A stretch of 64,000 nucleotides of DNA from Dokdonella sp. (lineage in GTDB: Bacteria > Pseudomonadota > Gammaproteobacteria > Xanthomonadales > Rhodanobacteraceae): NCBI RefSeq assembly GCF_019634845.1, contig NZ_JAHCAQ010000012.1, positions 1 to 64,000 on the forward strand, read 5' to 3'. The notes below the pieces were generated by a model. The model worked only from the letters and a program-made list of their open reading frames with translations. It did not search any database and had not been told where the DNA came from. Within the stretch, counting starts at the first letter, position 1, and each line of letters begins with the position of its first letter. Made by a program: the position numbers and the translations under genes. This document shows positions 12,190-26,045 of the stretch, in pieces.

Positions 12190-13875
12190 TCAGGTGGCCG
12201 CTGCGGGTGGATCGCGCAGTTCGCGGCGCAGGATCTTGCCGACGTTGGTCTTGGGCAGGCTGTCGCGGAACTCGATGTAGCGCGGTTGCTTGTAGCCCGT
12301 CATGTTTTCCTTGCAGTGCTTGAGCACCGCCTCGGCAGTCAGCGCCGGATCCTTCTTGACGATGACGAGCTTGACCGCTTCGCCCGATTTTTCGTCAGGG
12401 ACGCCGACCGCGGCCACCTCGAGCACGCCCGGCATGTGTGCGACCACGTCCTCGATCTCGTTGGGATACACGTTGAAGCCCGACACGAGGATCATGTCCT
12501 TCTTGCGGTCGACGATGTAGACGTAGCCCTTGTCGTCCATGCGCGCGATATCACCGGTGCGCAGCCAGCCGTCGGCGCCGAGCACCTTGGCGGTTTCCTC
12601 GGGGCGGTTCCAATAGCCCTTCATGACCTGCGGACCCTTCACGCACAGCTCGCCGGTTTCGCCGATCGGCAGGGACTTGCCGTCGTCGTCGCGGATCGTC
12701 ACGTCGGTCGACGGAATCGGCAGGCCGATCGAGCCGTTGTATTCACGCAGGTCGAGCGGATTGATGCAGGCTGCCGGTGACGTCTCGGTGAGGCCGTAGG
12801 CTTCTGCGAGCGTGCAGCCGGTTGCCTTCTTCCAGCGTTCGGCCACCGCGCGCTGCACCGCCATGCCGCCGCCGAGCGTCATGTGCAACTTGGAGAAATC
12901 GACCTGTTCGAAGCCGGGCGTGTTGAGCAGGCCCGCGAACAGCGTGTTGACGCCGGTGATTGCCGTGAAGCCGATGTCCTTGATCGACTTGACGAAGCCG
13001 GGCATGTCGCGCGGGTTGGTGATCAGATGATTGAAGCCGCCGACGCGCGCAAAGGTGAGGAAGTTCGCGGTCAACGCGAAGATGTGGTACAGCGGCAGCG
13101 CGGTGACGACGACCTCCTCGCCCTCGCGCATGTTGTGGCTGATCCAGGCATAGGCCTGCAGCATGTTGGCGATCATGTTGCGGTGGGTGAGCATCGCGCC
13201 CTTGGCCACGCCGGTGGTGCCGCCGGTGTACTGCAGGAAGGCGAGATCGTCCTGGGTGATGTCGATCCTGGGCAGCTTGGAGCGCGTTCCGCGGCCAAGC
13301 GCCTCGTTGAAGCGGATCGCCTCGGGCAGCGAGTAGGGCGGCACCATCTTCTTGACGTGGCGCACCACGAAATTGGTGATGAGCGACTTGGGGAAACCGA
13401 GCAGATCGCCGATGCCGGTCGCGATGACGTGCTTGCACGGCACTTCGTTGATGACTTCGGCCACGGTGTGGGCGAAGTTGTCGACCACGATGATCGTGCT
13501 GGCACCCGAATCCTCGAGTTGGTGCTTGAGCTCGCGCGCGGTGTACAGCGGGTTGACGTTGACCACGGTCAGACCGGCGCGCAGCACGGCCATGATCGCG
13601 ATCGGGTACTGCAGCAGGTTGGGCATCATGATCGCGACGCGATCGCCCTTGGCGAGCTTGAGATCATTGATGAGGAACGCCGCCAGCGTGGCGCTCAGGC
13701 GATCGAGGTCGCCGTAGCTGAGCGTGCGCCCCATGTTGGTGAACGCGGGCCGATGGCGGAAGCGGTCGCAGCTCTCGAGCAGCATTGCGGTGACCGATGC
13801 GTACTGGTTGACGTCGATCTGCGCCGGAACCCCGGCTGGATAGTTGGCGAGCCACGGGCGTTGCGTGTTGTCCAT
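12190..13875 (-). CDS. rpfB: Long-chain fatty-acyl-CoA ligase, RpfB/FadD type
   Basis: The 561-residue AMP-forming ligase activates fatty acids with ATP and CoA. Visible are the P-loop-like YTGGTTGVAKGAML, the adenylate-forming motif EAYGLTETSP, DGWLRTGDIARMD and the C-terminal catalytic KTNVGKILRREL. Its position beside the aconitase gene, on the same strand as in Xanthomonas, identifies it as the RpfB orthologue; RpfB there turns over diffusible-signal-factor fatty acids and serves as the local FadD. ATG 13875 is chosen because GGGGAAG lies 6-12 bases upstream; a longer open frame overlaps the divergent lipoprotein gene. Confidence 0.9.
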   Translation of the reverse strand: MDNTQRPWLANYPAGVPAQIDVNQYASVTAMLLESCDRFRHRPAFTNMGRTLSYGDLDRLSATLAAFLINDLKLAKGDRVAIMMPNLLQYPIAIMAVLRAGLTVVNVNPLYTARELKHQLEDSGASTIIVVDNFAHTVAEVINEVPCKHVIATGIGDLLGFPKSLITNFVVRHVKKMVPPYSLPEAIRFNEALGRGTRSKLPRIDITQDDLAFLQYTGGTTGVAKGAMLTHRNMIANMLQAYAWISHNMREGEEVVVTALPLYHIFALTANFLTFARVGGFNHLITNPRDMPGFVKSIKDIGFTAITGVNTLFAGLLNTPGFEQVDFSKLHMTLGGGMAVQRAVAERWKKATGCTLAEAYGLTETSPAACINPLDLREYNGSIGLPIPSTDVTIRDDDGKSLPIGETGELCVKGPQVMKGYWNRPEETAKVLGADGWLRTGDIARMDDKGYVYIVDRKKDMILVSGFNVYPNEIEDVVAHMPGVLEVAAVGVPDEKSGEAVKLVIVKKDPALTAEAVLKHCKENMTGYKQPRYIEFRDSLPKTNVGKILRRELRDPPAAAT

Positions 13876-14002
13876 GTATGCTTCCCCAGCAGTGGATGGC
13901 GCGGTACGCCGCGCCGATCGGGAAAATCGCGACACAATCGGCACTGATTGCAGCACAAGCGTCGAACGAGCGGCAAGCGGCGGCGCAGCGACCGGAGGCG
14001 AG

Positions 14003-14434
14003 ATGCGCTTGGCGAGCAGCTTGATTGTGGCACTGTTGGTGGTGCTGGTCGCGTGTGCGCGCACGCCTGCCGAGCAGGCGATCCGCGCGGCGATCGAGCG
14101 GGGCGCCCAGGCCCTGCAGGCGCATGATGCGGGCCGGCTCGCGGACCTCGTCAGCGACGACTTCATCGGCAACGACGAACTCGACAAGATCGGGCTGGGG
14201 CGCTACCTGCGTGCGCAGTTCCTCGCCGCCAATGCACTGGGGGTTCGCATCGGCACGATCACGGTCGACGTGCGTGGCGATCGCGCCACCGCCGAGTTCG
14301 ACGTGTTCATCACCGACAGCAGCGGACGCTGGATTCCCGATCGCGCCACCACGCTGCAGTTCCAGACCGGCTGGCGGCGCAGCGGCCGCCAGTGGCTGTG
14401 CAACCATGCCAGGTGGTCCGAGGCCGGACGCTGA
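14003..14434 (+). CDS. Small lipoprotein with an NTF2/SnoaL-like domain
   Basis: The 143-residue product has a lipoprotein signal (LIVALLVVLVACAR, lipobox Cys about residue 18). Its roughly 110-residue domain starts with a helix carrying A-x-Q-A-x-D-x-x-x-L-A-x-L-V-S-D-D-F, typical of NTF2-like (SnoaL/DUF4440) folds. The end (WRRSGRQWLCNHARW) is a plausible closing beta hairpin. The ribosome site GGAGG lies six bases before ATG 14003. It is transcribed away from rpfB and toward acnA, with which it shares a terminator. The ligand or enzymatic role is unknown. Confidence 0.75.
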   Translation: MRLASSLIVALLVVLVACARTPAEQAIRAAIERGAQALQAHDAGRLADLVSDDFIGNDELDKIGLGRYLRAQFLAANALGVRIGTITVDVRGDRATAEFDVFITDSSGRWIPDRATTLQFQTGWRRSGRQWLCNHARWSEAGR

Positions 14435-14495
14435 GTCCGGCGCGTGCGCCGGCAGGGCGGCGCCGGATGCGGGTGCCAGTGGCAGTGGCGCAACG

Positions 14496-14523
14496 AAAAA
14501 CGGCGCGGTGGTCCGCGCCGTTT
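14496..14523. terminator. Bidirectional intrinsic terminator between lipoprotein gene and acnA
   Basis: An 11-base-pair perfect stem (14498-14508 pairs with 14513-14523) closes a TGGT loop. On the minus strand the stem is followed by a run of T from the AAAAA at 14496-14500, making a good acnA terminator. On the plus strand TTT follows, weaker but usable for the lipoprotein gene. Confidence 0.8.
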
Positions 14524-14554
14524 CCCGATCACGCCGGCGTGCCGGTGGAGGCGC

Positions 14555-17302
<2,748 letters not shown>

Positions 17303-17452
17303 GTGCATCTCCTGGCTGGCTTGGTGCATGGCGTGGCGGTCGCGGCACGGGGCCGCGGGCGCAACCCGAGGGAACGGGTCGGCGACTGGGCCGCCAATTA
17401 TCGCGCAAGCACGCACGGACTGCGAGCCACGGGCGCCCTGCGGGGCGGGGGT

Positions 17453-18079
17453 TCAGCCGTGATCCAGCGTGCTGCGCGCGAGCAGGCCGCGCGCCAGCAT
17501 CGCGTACTCGCGCCGGCGCATGAGCAGGCGCAGCTGGCTGCCGCCCATCTGGCGCCACAGCACCGCGGCCCGTACCGCCGCCAGCAGCAGGCTGCGGATC
17601 TGCGCCACCACCTGCGGGTTGCCGAGCTGCTGCGGATTGCCGTGCACCATCACGCGCGGGCGCAGTTGCGACAACGTCTCGACGTACAGATCGGCCAGCC
17701 GCAACTGCACGGTCGGGTGGTCGATACCGAAGTGGTCGACCTGGCGCTGCACGCGCTCGATGCCGGTGCGCAGCTGGGCATTCATCGACGGGGTGCGCAT
17801 GAGGCGGCGTTGCAGGCGCAGCACGCCCAGCGCCAGTCGCGTCACCGGCAGGTGGCGCTGCTCGCCGTCGGTCTGCGCCACGAGTGTTTCCAGGCCCAGC
17901 CGCAGGCCGCCGATGCCGCCGAACACCGCACCGGCGTCGGCGGCGTCGATGCGGAAGATGCTGGCGATGCTGCAACTTGCCGCTGCGGCGTCGGCCTGCC
18001 CACTGGTGGCGAGGTCATGGACGAGGCGGCAGCCCTGCAGCACGCCGGCAAATGCGATGACGCGGGCTTCGCGGTTCAT
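17453..18079 (-). CDS. hflD: High frequency lysogenization protein HflD homologue
   Basis: The 208-residue helical protein aligns with HflD/YcfC (213 in E. coli), a membrane-associated protein that binds the lambda CII activator; its cellular role is poorly known. Recognisable stretches are [15 protein letters not shown] at the start and [20 protein letters not shown] near the end. It overlaps the mnmA stop by 4 bases (ATGA), and mnmA-hflD pairing is conserved in gammaproteobacteria, which supports the assignment. ATG 18079 is the start within the overlap. Confidence 0.9.
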   Translation of the reverse strand: MNREARVIAFAGVLQGCRLVHDLATSGQADAAAASCSIASIFRIDAADAGAVFGGIGGLRLGLETLVAQTDGEQRHLPVTRLALGVLRLQRRLMRTPSMNAQLRTGIERVQRQVDHFGIDHPTVQLRLADLYVETLSQLRPRVMVHGNPQQLGNPQVVAQIRSLLLAAVRAAVLWRQMGGSQLRLLMRRREYAMLARGLLARSTLDHG

Positions 18080-19185
18080 GTCGGGCTCCAGCCGCCAAAG
18101 GCCGCGTCGCTGCGGTCGATGACGCCGCCGCCGAGGCACTCCTCGCCATCGTAGAACACCACGGACTGGCCTGGCGTGATCGCGCGCTGTGGCACCTCGA
18201 AACGCACCGTGGCGAGGTCGCCGTCGAGCTCGACCTGGCATGGCTGCGGAGCCTGCCGGTAGCGCGTCATCGCGCTGCAGGCGAAGGTCGAGGCCGGGGG
18301 CGCACCGGCGATCCAGCTCAGTCCGCTGGCGGCGAGCCGTTGCGCCTGCAGCCAATGGTTGGCATTGCCCTGCGCGGCATACAACACGTTGTTGGGCACG
18401 TCCTTGCCGACCACGTACCAGGGCGCGCCATCGCCATCGCGGCGGCCACCGATGCCGAGCCCGCCGCGCTGGCCGAGCGTGTAGTGGAATACACCCTCAT
18501 GCACGCCGATCTCGCTGCCGTCGGGCGCGCAGATCGGCCCCGGCTGGGCCGGAATGTAGCGGCTCAGGAAGCTGCGGAAATCGCGCTCGCCGATGAAGCA
18601 GATGCCGGTGGAGTCCTTCCGCGCATGGTTGGGCAGGCCGGCATCGCGCGCCAGTTCGCGCACCTGTGCCTTGGGCAACTCGCCGAGCGGAAAGCGCGTG
18701 GCCGCCAGCGCAGCCTGGCCGAGCGCGTGCAGGAAGTAGCTCTGGTCCTTGCCGTGGTCACGGCCGCGCAGCAGGCGCAGGCGACCGTCGACGCAGTCGA
18801 TGCGCGCGTAATGGCCGGTGGCGATCTGGCTGGCGCCGAGCGCGCGCGCCTCGTCGAGGAAGGTCTTGAACTTGATCTCGCGATTGCACAGCACGTCGGG
18901 GTTGGGCGTGCGCCCGCGACGGTACTCGGCGAGGAAATGCTCGAACACCTGGGCGCGGTAGGTGGCGGCGAAGTTGCGCAGGTGCAGCCGGATGCCCAAG
19001 TGCGCGCACACGGCGACCGCCTCGCGGCGGTCCGCGTCGGCACGGCAGCCGTCGCCGCCGCGCCCGTCGTCGTCCCAGTTCTGCATGAACAGGCCTTCGA
19101 CGGCCACGCCCTGGCGTTGCAGCAGCAGTGCGGCCACCGCCGAGTCGACGCCGCCGGAGATGCCGACCATGACCTGCGCGGTCAT
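18076..19185 (-). CDS. mnmA: tRNA-specific 2-thiouridylase MnmA
   Basis: The 369-residue enzyme adds sulfur to U34 of tRNAs for Lys, Glu and Gln. The PP-loop GISGGVDS (residues 8-15) adenylates the uridine. The catalytic cysteines are Cys100 ([11 protein letters not shown]) and Cys196 ([11 protein letters not shown]). Length equals E. coli MnmA (368). The ATG overlaps the NudJ stop by 4 bases and the end overlaps hflD by 4, so nudJ-mnmA-hflD is one translationally coupled unit. Confidence 0.97.
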   Translation of the reverse strand: MTAQVMVGISGGVDSAVAALLLQRQGVAVEGLFMQNWDDDGRGGDGCRADADRREAVAVCAHLGIRLHLRNFAATYRAQVFEHFLAEYRRGRTPNPDVLCNREIKFKTFLDEARALGASQIATGHYARIDCVDGRLRLLRGRDHGKDQSYFLHALGQAALAATRFPLGELPKAQVRELARDAGLPNHARKDSTGICFIGERDFRSFLSRYIPAQPGPICAPDGSEIGVHEGVFHYTLGQRGGLGIGGRRDGDGAPWYVVGKDVPNNVLYAAQGNANHWLQAQRLAASGLSWIAGAPPASTFACSAMTRYRQAPQPCQVELDGDLATVRFEVPQRAITPGQSVVFYDGEECLGGGVIDRSDAAFGGWSPT

Positions 19186-19676
19186 CGCACTGGGTCCAGC
19201 GACTTCACGCAGTCCAGCGGCAGTTGGCGTCCGGCCAGCCAGTCGTCGATGGTGGACAGCACCATCGGGCTGCGCAGGTTCGGCGCCGCCGCGATCTCGT
19301 CGCGGCTGAGCCAGCGCGGCCCGATGATGCCGGCGTCGAGCGGGCGCCCGGGCTCGTGGCGCAGCGCGTCGGCGGCGAAGGCAAAGCGCACGAAATGCAG
19401 CGCGCCCACGCTCCATTGTTGTACGCCGAGGAAATGCGTGAGGCGCACATGCCAGGCCGTCTCCTCGAGCGTTTCGCGCACGGCCGCCTGCTGCAGCGTT
19501 TCGCCGGCCTCGAGGTGGCCGGCCGGCTGGTTGAGCACGCGCTGTCCGGCGACCTCCTCCTCGACCAGCAGGAAGCGGCCGTCGGCGGCCACCACGGTGG
19601 CCACCGTGACGTGGGGATGCCAGGCACAGGCCGGACGTTCGGCGCTCGGCGTGGCGGTGTTCGCGGTCACGATCAT
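19182..19676 (-). CDS. nudJ: Nudix hydrolase NudJ-like phosphatase
   Basis: The 164-residue protein carries a Nudix box, G-x5-E-x7-RE-x2-EE, seen as [20 protein letters not shown]; the final Gly of the consensus is Ala here (ETAW). E. coli NudJ (153 residues) dephosphorylates thiamine pyrophosphates and nucleoside di/triphosphates and is also encoded beside mnmA. The gene is first in the nudJ-mnmA-hflD run, with no obvious promoter box on the minus strand just upstream. Family is confident, substrate is by analogy. Confidence 0.88.
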   Translation of the reverse strand: MIVTANTATPSAERPACAWHPHVTVATVVAADGRFLLVEEEVAGQRVLNQPAGHLEAGETLQQAAVRETLEETAWHVRLTHFLGVQQWSVGALHFVRFAFAADALRHEPGRPLDAGIIGPRWLSRDEIAAAPNLRSPMVLSTIDDWLAGRQLPLDCVKSLDPVR

Positions 19677-19772
19677 TTGCGGATTTTAACAGGCGCTCCA
19701 TGTGCCACGGGGGCTTGCTTGCTGCGCCGGCGACCTCCATCGTCACTGCCGTGGTCGGGCAGGGCGGCGCGC

Positions 19773-19778
19773 TATACT
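19773..19778 (+). promoter_or_regulatory. Putative -10 box for clpS
   Basis: TATACT lies 29 bases before the clpS ATG, five of six matches to the -10 consensus. The -35 region 17 bases upstream (CGTGGT) is poor. It would start transcription near 19785. Confidence 0.4.
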
Positions 19779-19807
19779 CGGCCGCAAGGTTTTTCCGGTC
19801 CGCTGCA

Positions 19808-20134
19808 ATGGCTCACGAGAACGATCTGCAGAACGAACACAGCTTCGGCCTTGCCGTACAGACGGCCAAGCCCGAGATCGCGCGGCCGCCGCTGTACCAG
19901 GTGGTGCTGCTCAACGACGACTTCACGCCGATGGACTTCGTGATCGCGGTGCTGGAGACGTTTTTCGGCATGGAGCGCGAGCGCGCCACCCAGGTCATGT
20001 TGCACGTCCATACGCGCGGCAAGGGCGTGTGCGGCGTGTTCACGCGCGAGGTGGCCGAAACACGGGTCAGCCAGGTCAACGAGTTTTCGCGTGCGCATCA
20101 GCATCCACTGCTGTGCACGATGGAGAAGTCCTGA
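19808..20134 (+). CDS. clpS: ClpA adaptor ClpS (N-degron recognin)
   Basis: The 108-residue adaptor delivers proteins with destabilising N-terminal residues to ClpAP. The signature [12 protein letters not shown] (about 37-48) lines the N-degron pocket, and [19 protein letters not shown] is the conserved second half. A polar disordered N-terminal tail of about 25 residues is the part that enters ClpA. The start at 19808 gives the usual length (106 in E. coli). It is directly followed by clpA on the same strand, the standard arrangement. Confidence 0.97.
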   Translation: MAHENDLQNEHSFGLAVQTAKPEIARPPLYQVVLLNDDFTPMDFVIAVLETFFGMERERATQVMLHVHTRGKGVCGVFTREVAETRVSQVNEFSRAHQHPLLCTMEKS

Positions 20135-20296
20135 CGGAAACGCCCTGCCCGCGCGGGCAGAGGCGGCAGGCACGGCGGGCGTTGCCGGTTGGAGACGGCG
20201 ACGCGGCGAGCGCTGGCACCAGGGACGGGCGCACGAGTTGAACCGGGTGCGGACGATCCGCATATCGGCGCAAGCAATCTGCGGAGACGTACCGGC

Positions 20297-22570
<2,274 letters not shown>

Positions 22571-23022
22571 ACCACGCGCGACGACGGCGGCCCGGCCGGC
22601 CGCCGCATGCGCTGCGCGCCGCCGCGACGTACTTGCGTGACCCATGGCCGGACGCGGGAGCGAGCGGGCCGGGACGACCGCGCGGCGGCGTTCGTCGCGC
22701 CGGCGCGCGCTCGCGGAGTCCCCTGATTGACCCGCGGCGCCGAGACCCGTGCCGATTACCCCAGACGACGTGCCGGCGATGCGGCATGCTGCGCTGCCGC
22801 GTGATTTGTCATTCCCAAGCTGACAATTTGCGTCAGTTCCTGACAACGCAAGCGAGTGGTTCGTCGATAGGCGAGCATCACGACGAGCCTCACTGAACCG
22901 GGGGATGGCCCCTGGTTTCATGGATGTCCGCGGCGAGGAGAGACGCCGCCGACACACGCACTGGATTCGTGCATGCGTCGCAATCTGCGGCGTACCGTCC
23001 GTATCAACGCTTTGGGGAAAAC
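22571..23022. other. 452-base gap between clpA and the subtilase gene
   Basis: Just after clpA a 7-base-pair GC hairpin (22586-22592 with 22598-22604) may aid termination but has no T-run. The region 22800-22860 is AT-richer than the surroundings and holds the TGACAA repeat array listed separately. I see no coding region here with convincing composition, and no clear sigma-70 promoter pair for the protease. Confidence 0.5.
22806..22846. promoter_or_regulatory. TGACAA inverted/direct repeat array, possible operator
   Basis: TTGTCA at 22806-22811 and TGACAA at 22821-22826 form a perfect inverted repeat with a 9-base spacer. A second TGACAA at 22841-22846 lies exactly 20 bases (two helical turns) downstream of the first. 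The array is about 180 bases upstream of the subtilase ATG at 23023. Spacing suggests a cooperative regulator-binding site; the regulator is unknown. Confidence 0.35.
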
Positions 23023-25392
23023 ATGAAACCACACCGTATGCAAGTACGGCGCACGGCCTTGGCTGTCGCCGCGTCGGCCCTGTTGGCAGGCAGCGCGCTG
23101 CTGTCGGCCGCAACCGTCACCGATGCGCAGGCCCAGCTGTACGCCGATCGCATCAATCTCGATGCACTGTCGAGCCCATTCGTCGGCGACCGCTTCATCG
23201 TCACCTATCACGACACCAGCGCCGAGCGCGTGCAGGCCACTTCGCGCCAGCTCGACTTCCAGCGTGTCGGTAACCTCACCGGGACCAGCGTGCGTTCGGT
23301 GCGCACCCTTGCCACCGGCGCCGAGCTCATCGAGGTGTCGGGCAGCGTGCAGCGTCTGGCGCGCCAGGACGATTTCGCGCGCAACGTCATGGTTGCCTTC
23401 GCGCAGAACCCGAATGTGGCCTATGTCGAGCCCGACCGCGTGATGCATGCGTTGTTCACGCCCAATGACACCTACTTTTCCAACCAGTGGGACCTGACCG
23501 ACGCCACCGGCGGCATGCGCGTACCGGCGGCATGGGACTTGGCGGGTTCATCGCCCGGTGCCGGCATCAACGTGGCCGTGCTCGACACCGGCATCACCAC
23601 GCACAGTGATCTCGCCGGGCAGACGGTCGGCGGCTACGACTTCATCAGCAGCTCCACCACCGCGCGCGACGGCAATGGCCGTGACGCCAACCCGGCCGAC
23701 GAAGGCGACTGGTATGCCGCCAACGAGTGCGGCAGCGGTTATCCCGCCTCCAACTCGAGCTGGCATGGCACCCATGTGACCGGCACCATCGTGGCGCTGG
23801 CCAACAACGCCAAGGGCATCGCCGGCATCGCCTATGGCGCCAAGGTCGTGCCCGTGCGCGTGCTCGGCAAGTGCGGCGGCACGGTCGCCGACATCGTCGA
23901 TGCGATCGTGTGGGCCTCGGGCGGCAGCGTGTCCGGCGTGCCGGCCAATGCCAATCCTGCCCGTGTGCTCAACCTCAGCCTCGGTGGCGGCGGCGCCTGC
24001 GGCTCGTTCCAGAGCGCGATCAACACCGCGCGCAGCAACGGTGCGATCTTCGTCGTCGCGGCCGGCAACGAAAACCAGAACGTCAGCAATTCCTCGCCGG
24101 CCAATTGCAGCAACGTGGTTTCGGTCGCGGCCACCACCAAGACCGGTGCGCGCGCCTCGTACTCGAACTACGGTTCGACGATCGTGGTGTCGGCGCCGGG
24201 TGGCGATGGCAGTGGCGGAGCAGGCGACATCCTGTCGACGCTCAATGCCGGCACCACCACGCCGGGCAGCGAGAACTACGCCTACTACGCCGGCACGTCG
24301 ATGGCCACGCCGCACGTGGCCGCGGTCGCTGCGCTGGTGTTCCAGAAGAACCCGAGCCTCACGCCGGACCAGGTCAAGAACATCCTGACCAGCACCGCGC
24401 GCGCGTTGCCGGGTGCCTGCTCGGGTGGTTGCGGTGCGGGCATCGTCGACGCCCAGGCTGCGGTGCAGGCGGCCGCTGGTGGATCGTCGAATACGGCGCC
24501 GGTGGCGAACTTCAGCTTCACCACGAGCGCGCTCACCGCGAACTTCACCGACAGCTCCAGCGACAGCGACGGCAGTATCGCCTCGCGCTCGTGGAACTTC
24601 GGTGATGGCACGAGCTCGACCGCGACCAACCCGAGCCACACCTACGCCGCGGCCGGTACCTACAGCGTGTCGCTGACCGTCACCGACAACGGCGGCGCCA
24701 GCAACACCAAGACCAGTTCGGTCACGGTGAGCGGCGGCGGTAGTGGCAGCACGGTGCTGCAGAATGGCGTTGCCGTGACCGGTCTGTCGGCGGTCAAGAA
24801 CGGGCAGTTGACGTTCACGATGACGGTTCCCGCAGGCGCGACCGCCCTCAAGTTCGTGACTTCGGGTGGCAGCGGCGACGGCGACCTGTACGTCAAGTTC
24901 GGTTCGGCACCGACCACGTCGAGCTATGACTGCCGCTCGTGGAATTCGGGCAACAGCGAAACCTGCTCGATCACGACCGCGCAGGCTGGCACCTACTACG
25001 TCATGCTCAACGCCTACTCCGCGTTCAGCGGCATGAGCCTGACCGGCAGCTACACGACCGGTGGCGGTGGTGGCGGTACGACCATGAGCAACGGCGTCCC
25101 GGTGACGGGACTGGCGGCAAGCAAGGGCAACTGGACCGCCGACTACACGCTGGTGGTGCCGGCGGGTGCCACGAACCTCAAGTTCGCCATGAGTGGCGGC
25201 AGCGGCGATGCCGACCTTTACGTGCGTCTGAACGCGGCGCCGACGACGTCGAGCTACACCTGCCGGCCGTACCTGACCGGCAATACCGAGTCGTGCAGCT
25301 GGGCGACCCCGACCGCCGGCACCTGGCATGTGAGCGTGCGGGCCTACTCGACGTTCTCGGGGGTGACGGTAACGCCGAGCTACACACCGTAA
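23023..25392 (+). CDS. Secreted S8 (subtilisin-family) protease with PKD and two PPC domains
   Basis: The 789-residue extracellular protease has a Sec signal peptide (about 1-38) and a propeptide/I9-like region (about 45-145). The S8 catalytic domain carries Asp188 (VAVLDTG), His248 (WHGTHVTG) and Ser426 (GTSMATPHVAA). A PKD domain (about 490-570, SWNFGDGTSS) and two bacterial pre-peptidase C-terminal (PPC) domains (about 578-680 and 690-785, each with SGGSGDxDLYV) complete it. PPC domains are commonly cleaved after secretion. The architecture resembles the major extracellular proteases of Xanthomonas and Lysobacter. ATG 23023 follows GGGGAAA. It lacks the F-x-N-G-F tail of other exported proteins here. 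Confidence 0.93.
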   Translation: MKPHRMQVRRTALAVAASALLAGSALLSAATVTDAQAQLYADRINLDALSSPFVGDRFIVTYHDTSAERVQATSRQLDFQRVGNLTGTSVRSVRTLATGAELIEVSGSVQRLARQDDFARNVMVAFAQNPNVAYVEPDRVMHALFTPNDTYFSNQWDLTDATGGMRVPAAWDLAGSSPGAGINVAVLDTGITTHSDLAGQTVGGYDFISSSTTARDGNGRDANPADEGDWYAANECGSGYPASNSSWHGTHVTGTIVALANNAKGIAGIAYGAKVVPVRVLGKCGGTVADIVDAIVWASGGSVSGVPANANPARVLNLSLGGGGACGSFQSAINTARSNGAIFVVAAGNENQNVSNSSPANCSNVVSVAATTKTGARASYSNYGSTIVVSAPGGDGSGGAGDILSTLNAGTTTPGSENYAYYAGTSMATPHVAAVAALVFQKNPSLTPDQVKNILTSTARALPGACSGGCGAGIVDAQAAVQAAAGGSSNTAPVANFSFTTSALTANFTDSSSDSDGSIASRSWNFGDGTSSTATNPSHTYAAAGTYSVSLTVTDNGGASNTKTSSVTVSGGGSGSTVLQNGVAVTGLSAVKNGQLTFTMTVPAGATALKFVTSGGSGDGDLYVKFGSAPTTSSYDCRSWNSGNSETCSITTAQAGTYYVMLNAYSAFSGMSLTGSYTTGGGGGGTTMSNGVPVTGLAASKGNWTADYTLVVPAGATNLKFAMSGGSGDADLYVRLNAAPTTSSYTCRPYLTGNTESCSWATPTAGTWHVSVRAYSTFSGVTVTPSYTP

Positions 25393-25448
25393 ACGACGAA
25401 GGAAGCGGCCACGGACGGCCGCCGTCGGGGCAGGAGCCCGCAACACGC

Positions 25449-25478
25449 GAAGCCGGCCGGGGCAACCCGGCCGGCTTC
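25449..25478. terminator. Intrinsic terminator after the subtilase gene
   Basis: A perfect 13-base-pair stem (25449-25461 with 25466-25478) closes a GCAA tetraloop. The T-tract is weak (ATCTTGTG). It sits between the convergent protease and asparaginase genes and may serve both. Confidence 0.7.
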
Positions 25479-25516
25479 ATCTTGTGTGGTGTCCGGATCG
25501 CCGTCGTGACGGCGGT

Positions 25517-26008
25517 TCAGCCCGGCGCTGGCTCGAAGCGGTTGGCCTCGCGGTTCTTGCGCACGCGCAGCGGATCCCAGATGCGGCCATTCATCGCGAT
25601 GTAGACGCCGTCGCCGAGGGTCTGCACGGCGCCGACCGCGCAGCCGATGTTGAACACCGCGTCGGAACCCTTGAACAGCGCCGGATTGAGCGCGCCGGTC
25701 AGCACGATGACCTTGCCGGTGATGCCCTGCAATGCCTGCGCGGTATCGACCATCGTGTCGGTGCCGTGGGTGACCAGCACGTGGCGATGCGGCTGGCGCT
25801 CGATCGTGGCGCGGATCAGCGCGCGATCGCCCTGATCGAGGTGCAGGCTGTCCTTGCGCAGCACCGACACCACTTCGAACGAAAACGCCACGCCGAGCGC
25901 CTCGAGGATTTCACCGATCTGCGGCGCGCCGATCTGGAACGTCGACTTGTCGTCGAAATAGATCTTGTCGATGGTGCCACCGGTGGTGACGATGGTCAGG
26001 TGCTGCAT
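25517..26008 (-). CDS. Short asparaginase-domain protein (N-terminal domain only)
   Basis: The 163-residue product matches only the N-terminal domain of type I/II L-asparaginases. TTGGTID (about residues 8-14) carries the nucleophilic Thr loop and HGTDTMVDTA the second catalytic Thr-Asp pair. Full enzymes are about 330 residues with a C-terminal domain completing the site; here the frame stops cleanly after GRIWDPLRVRKNREANRFEP. Stand-alone short asparaginase-like proteins exist in databases, so it may be functional rather than broken. ATG 26008 begins MQHLTIVTTGG. It is 37 bases downstream of the acyl-CoA dehydrogenase gene, likely cotranscribed. Asparaginase activity is uncertain. Confidence 0.8.
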   Translation of the reverse strand: MQHLTIVTTGGTIDKIYFDDKSTFQIGAPQIGEILEALGVAFSFEVVSVLRKDSLHLDQGDRALIRATIERQPHRHVLVTHGTDTMVDTAQALQGITGKVIVLTGALNPALFKGSDAVFNIGCAVGAVQTLGDGVYIAMNGRIWDPLRVRKNREANRFEPAPG

Positions 26009-26045
26009 GGTCGCTCGCTTCGCGTCGGGAGCGGCAGGCGCCGCC

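Noticed and set aside
22586-22604. GC hairpin after clpA as an intrinsic terminator
   Set aside because: The 7-base-pair stem is plausible but no T-run follows on either strand, so it is mentioned only in the gap entry.
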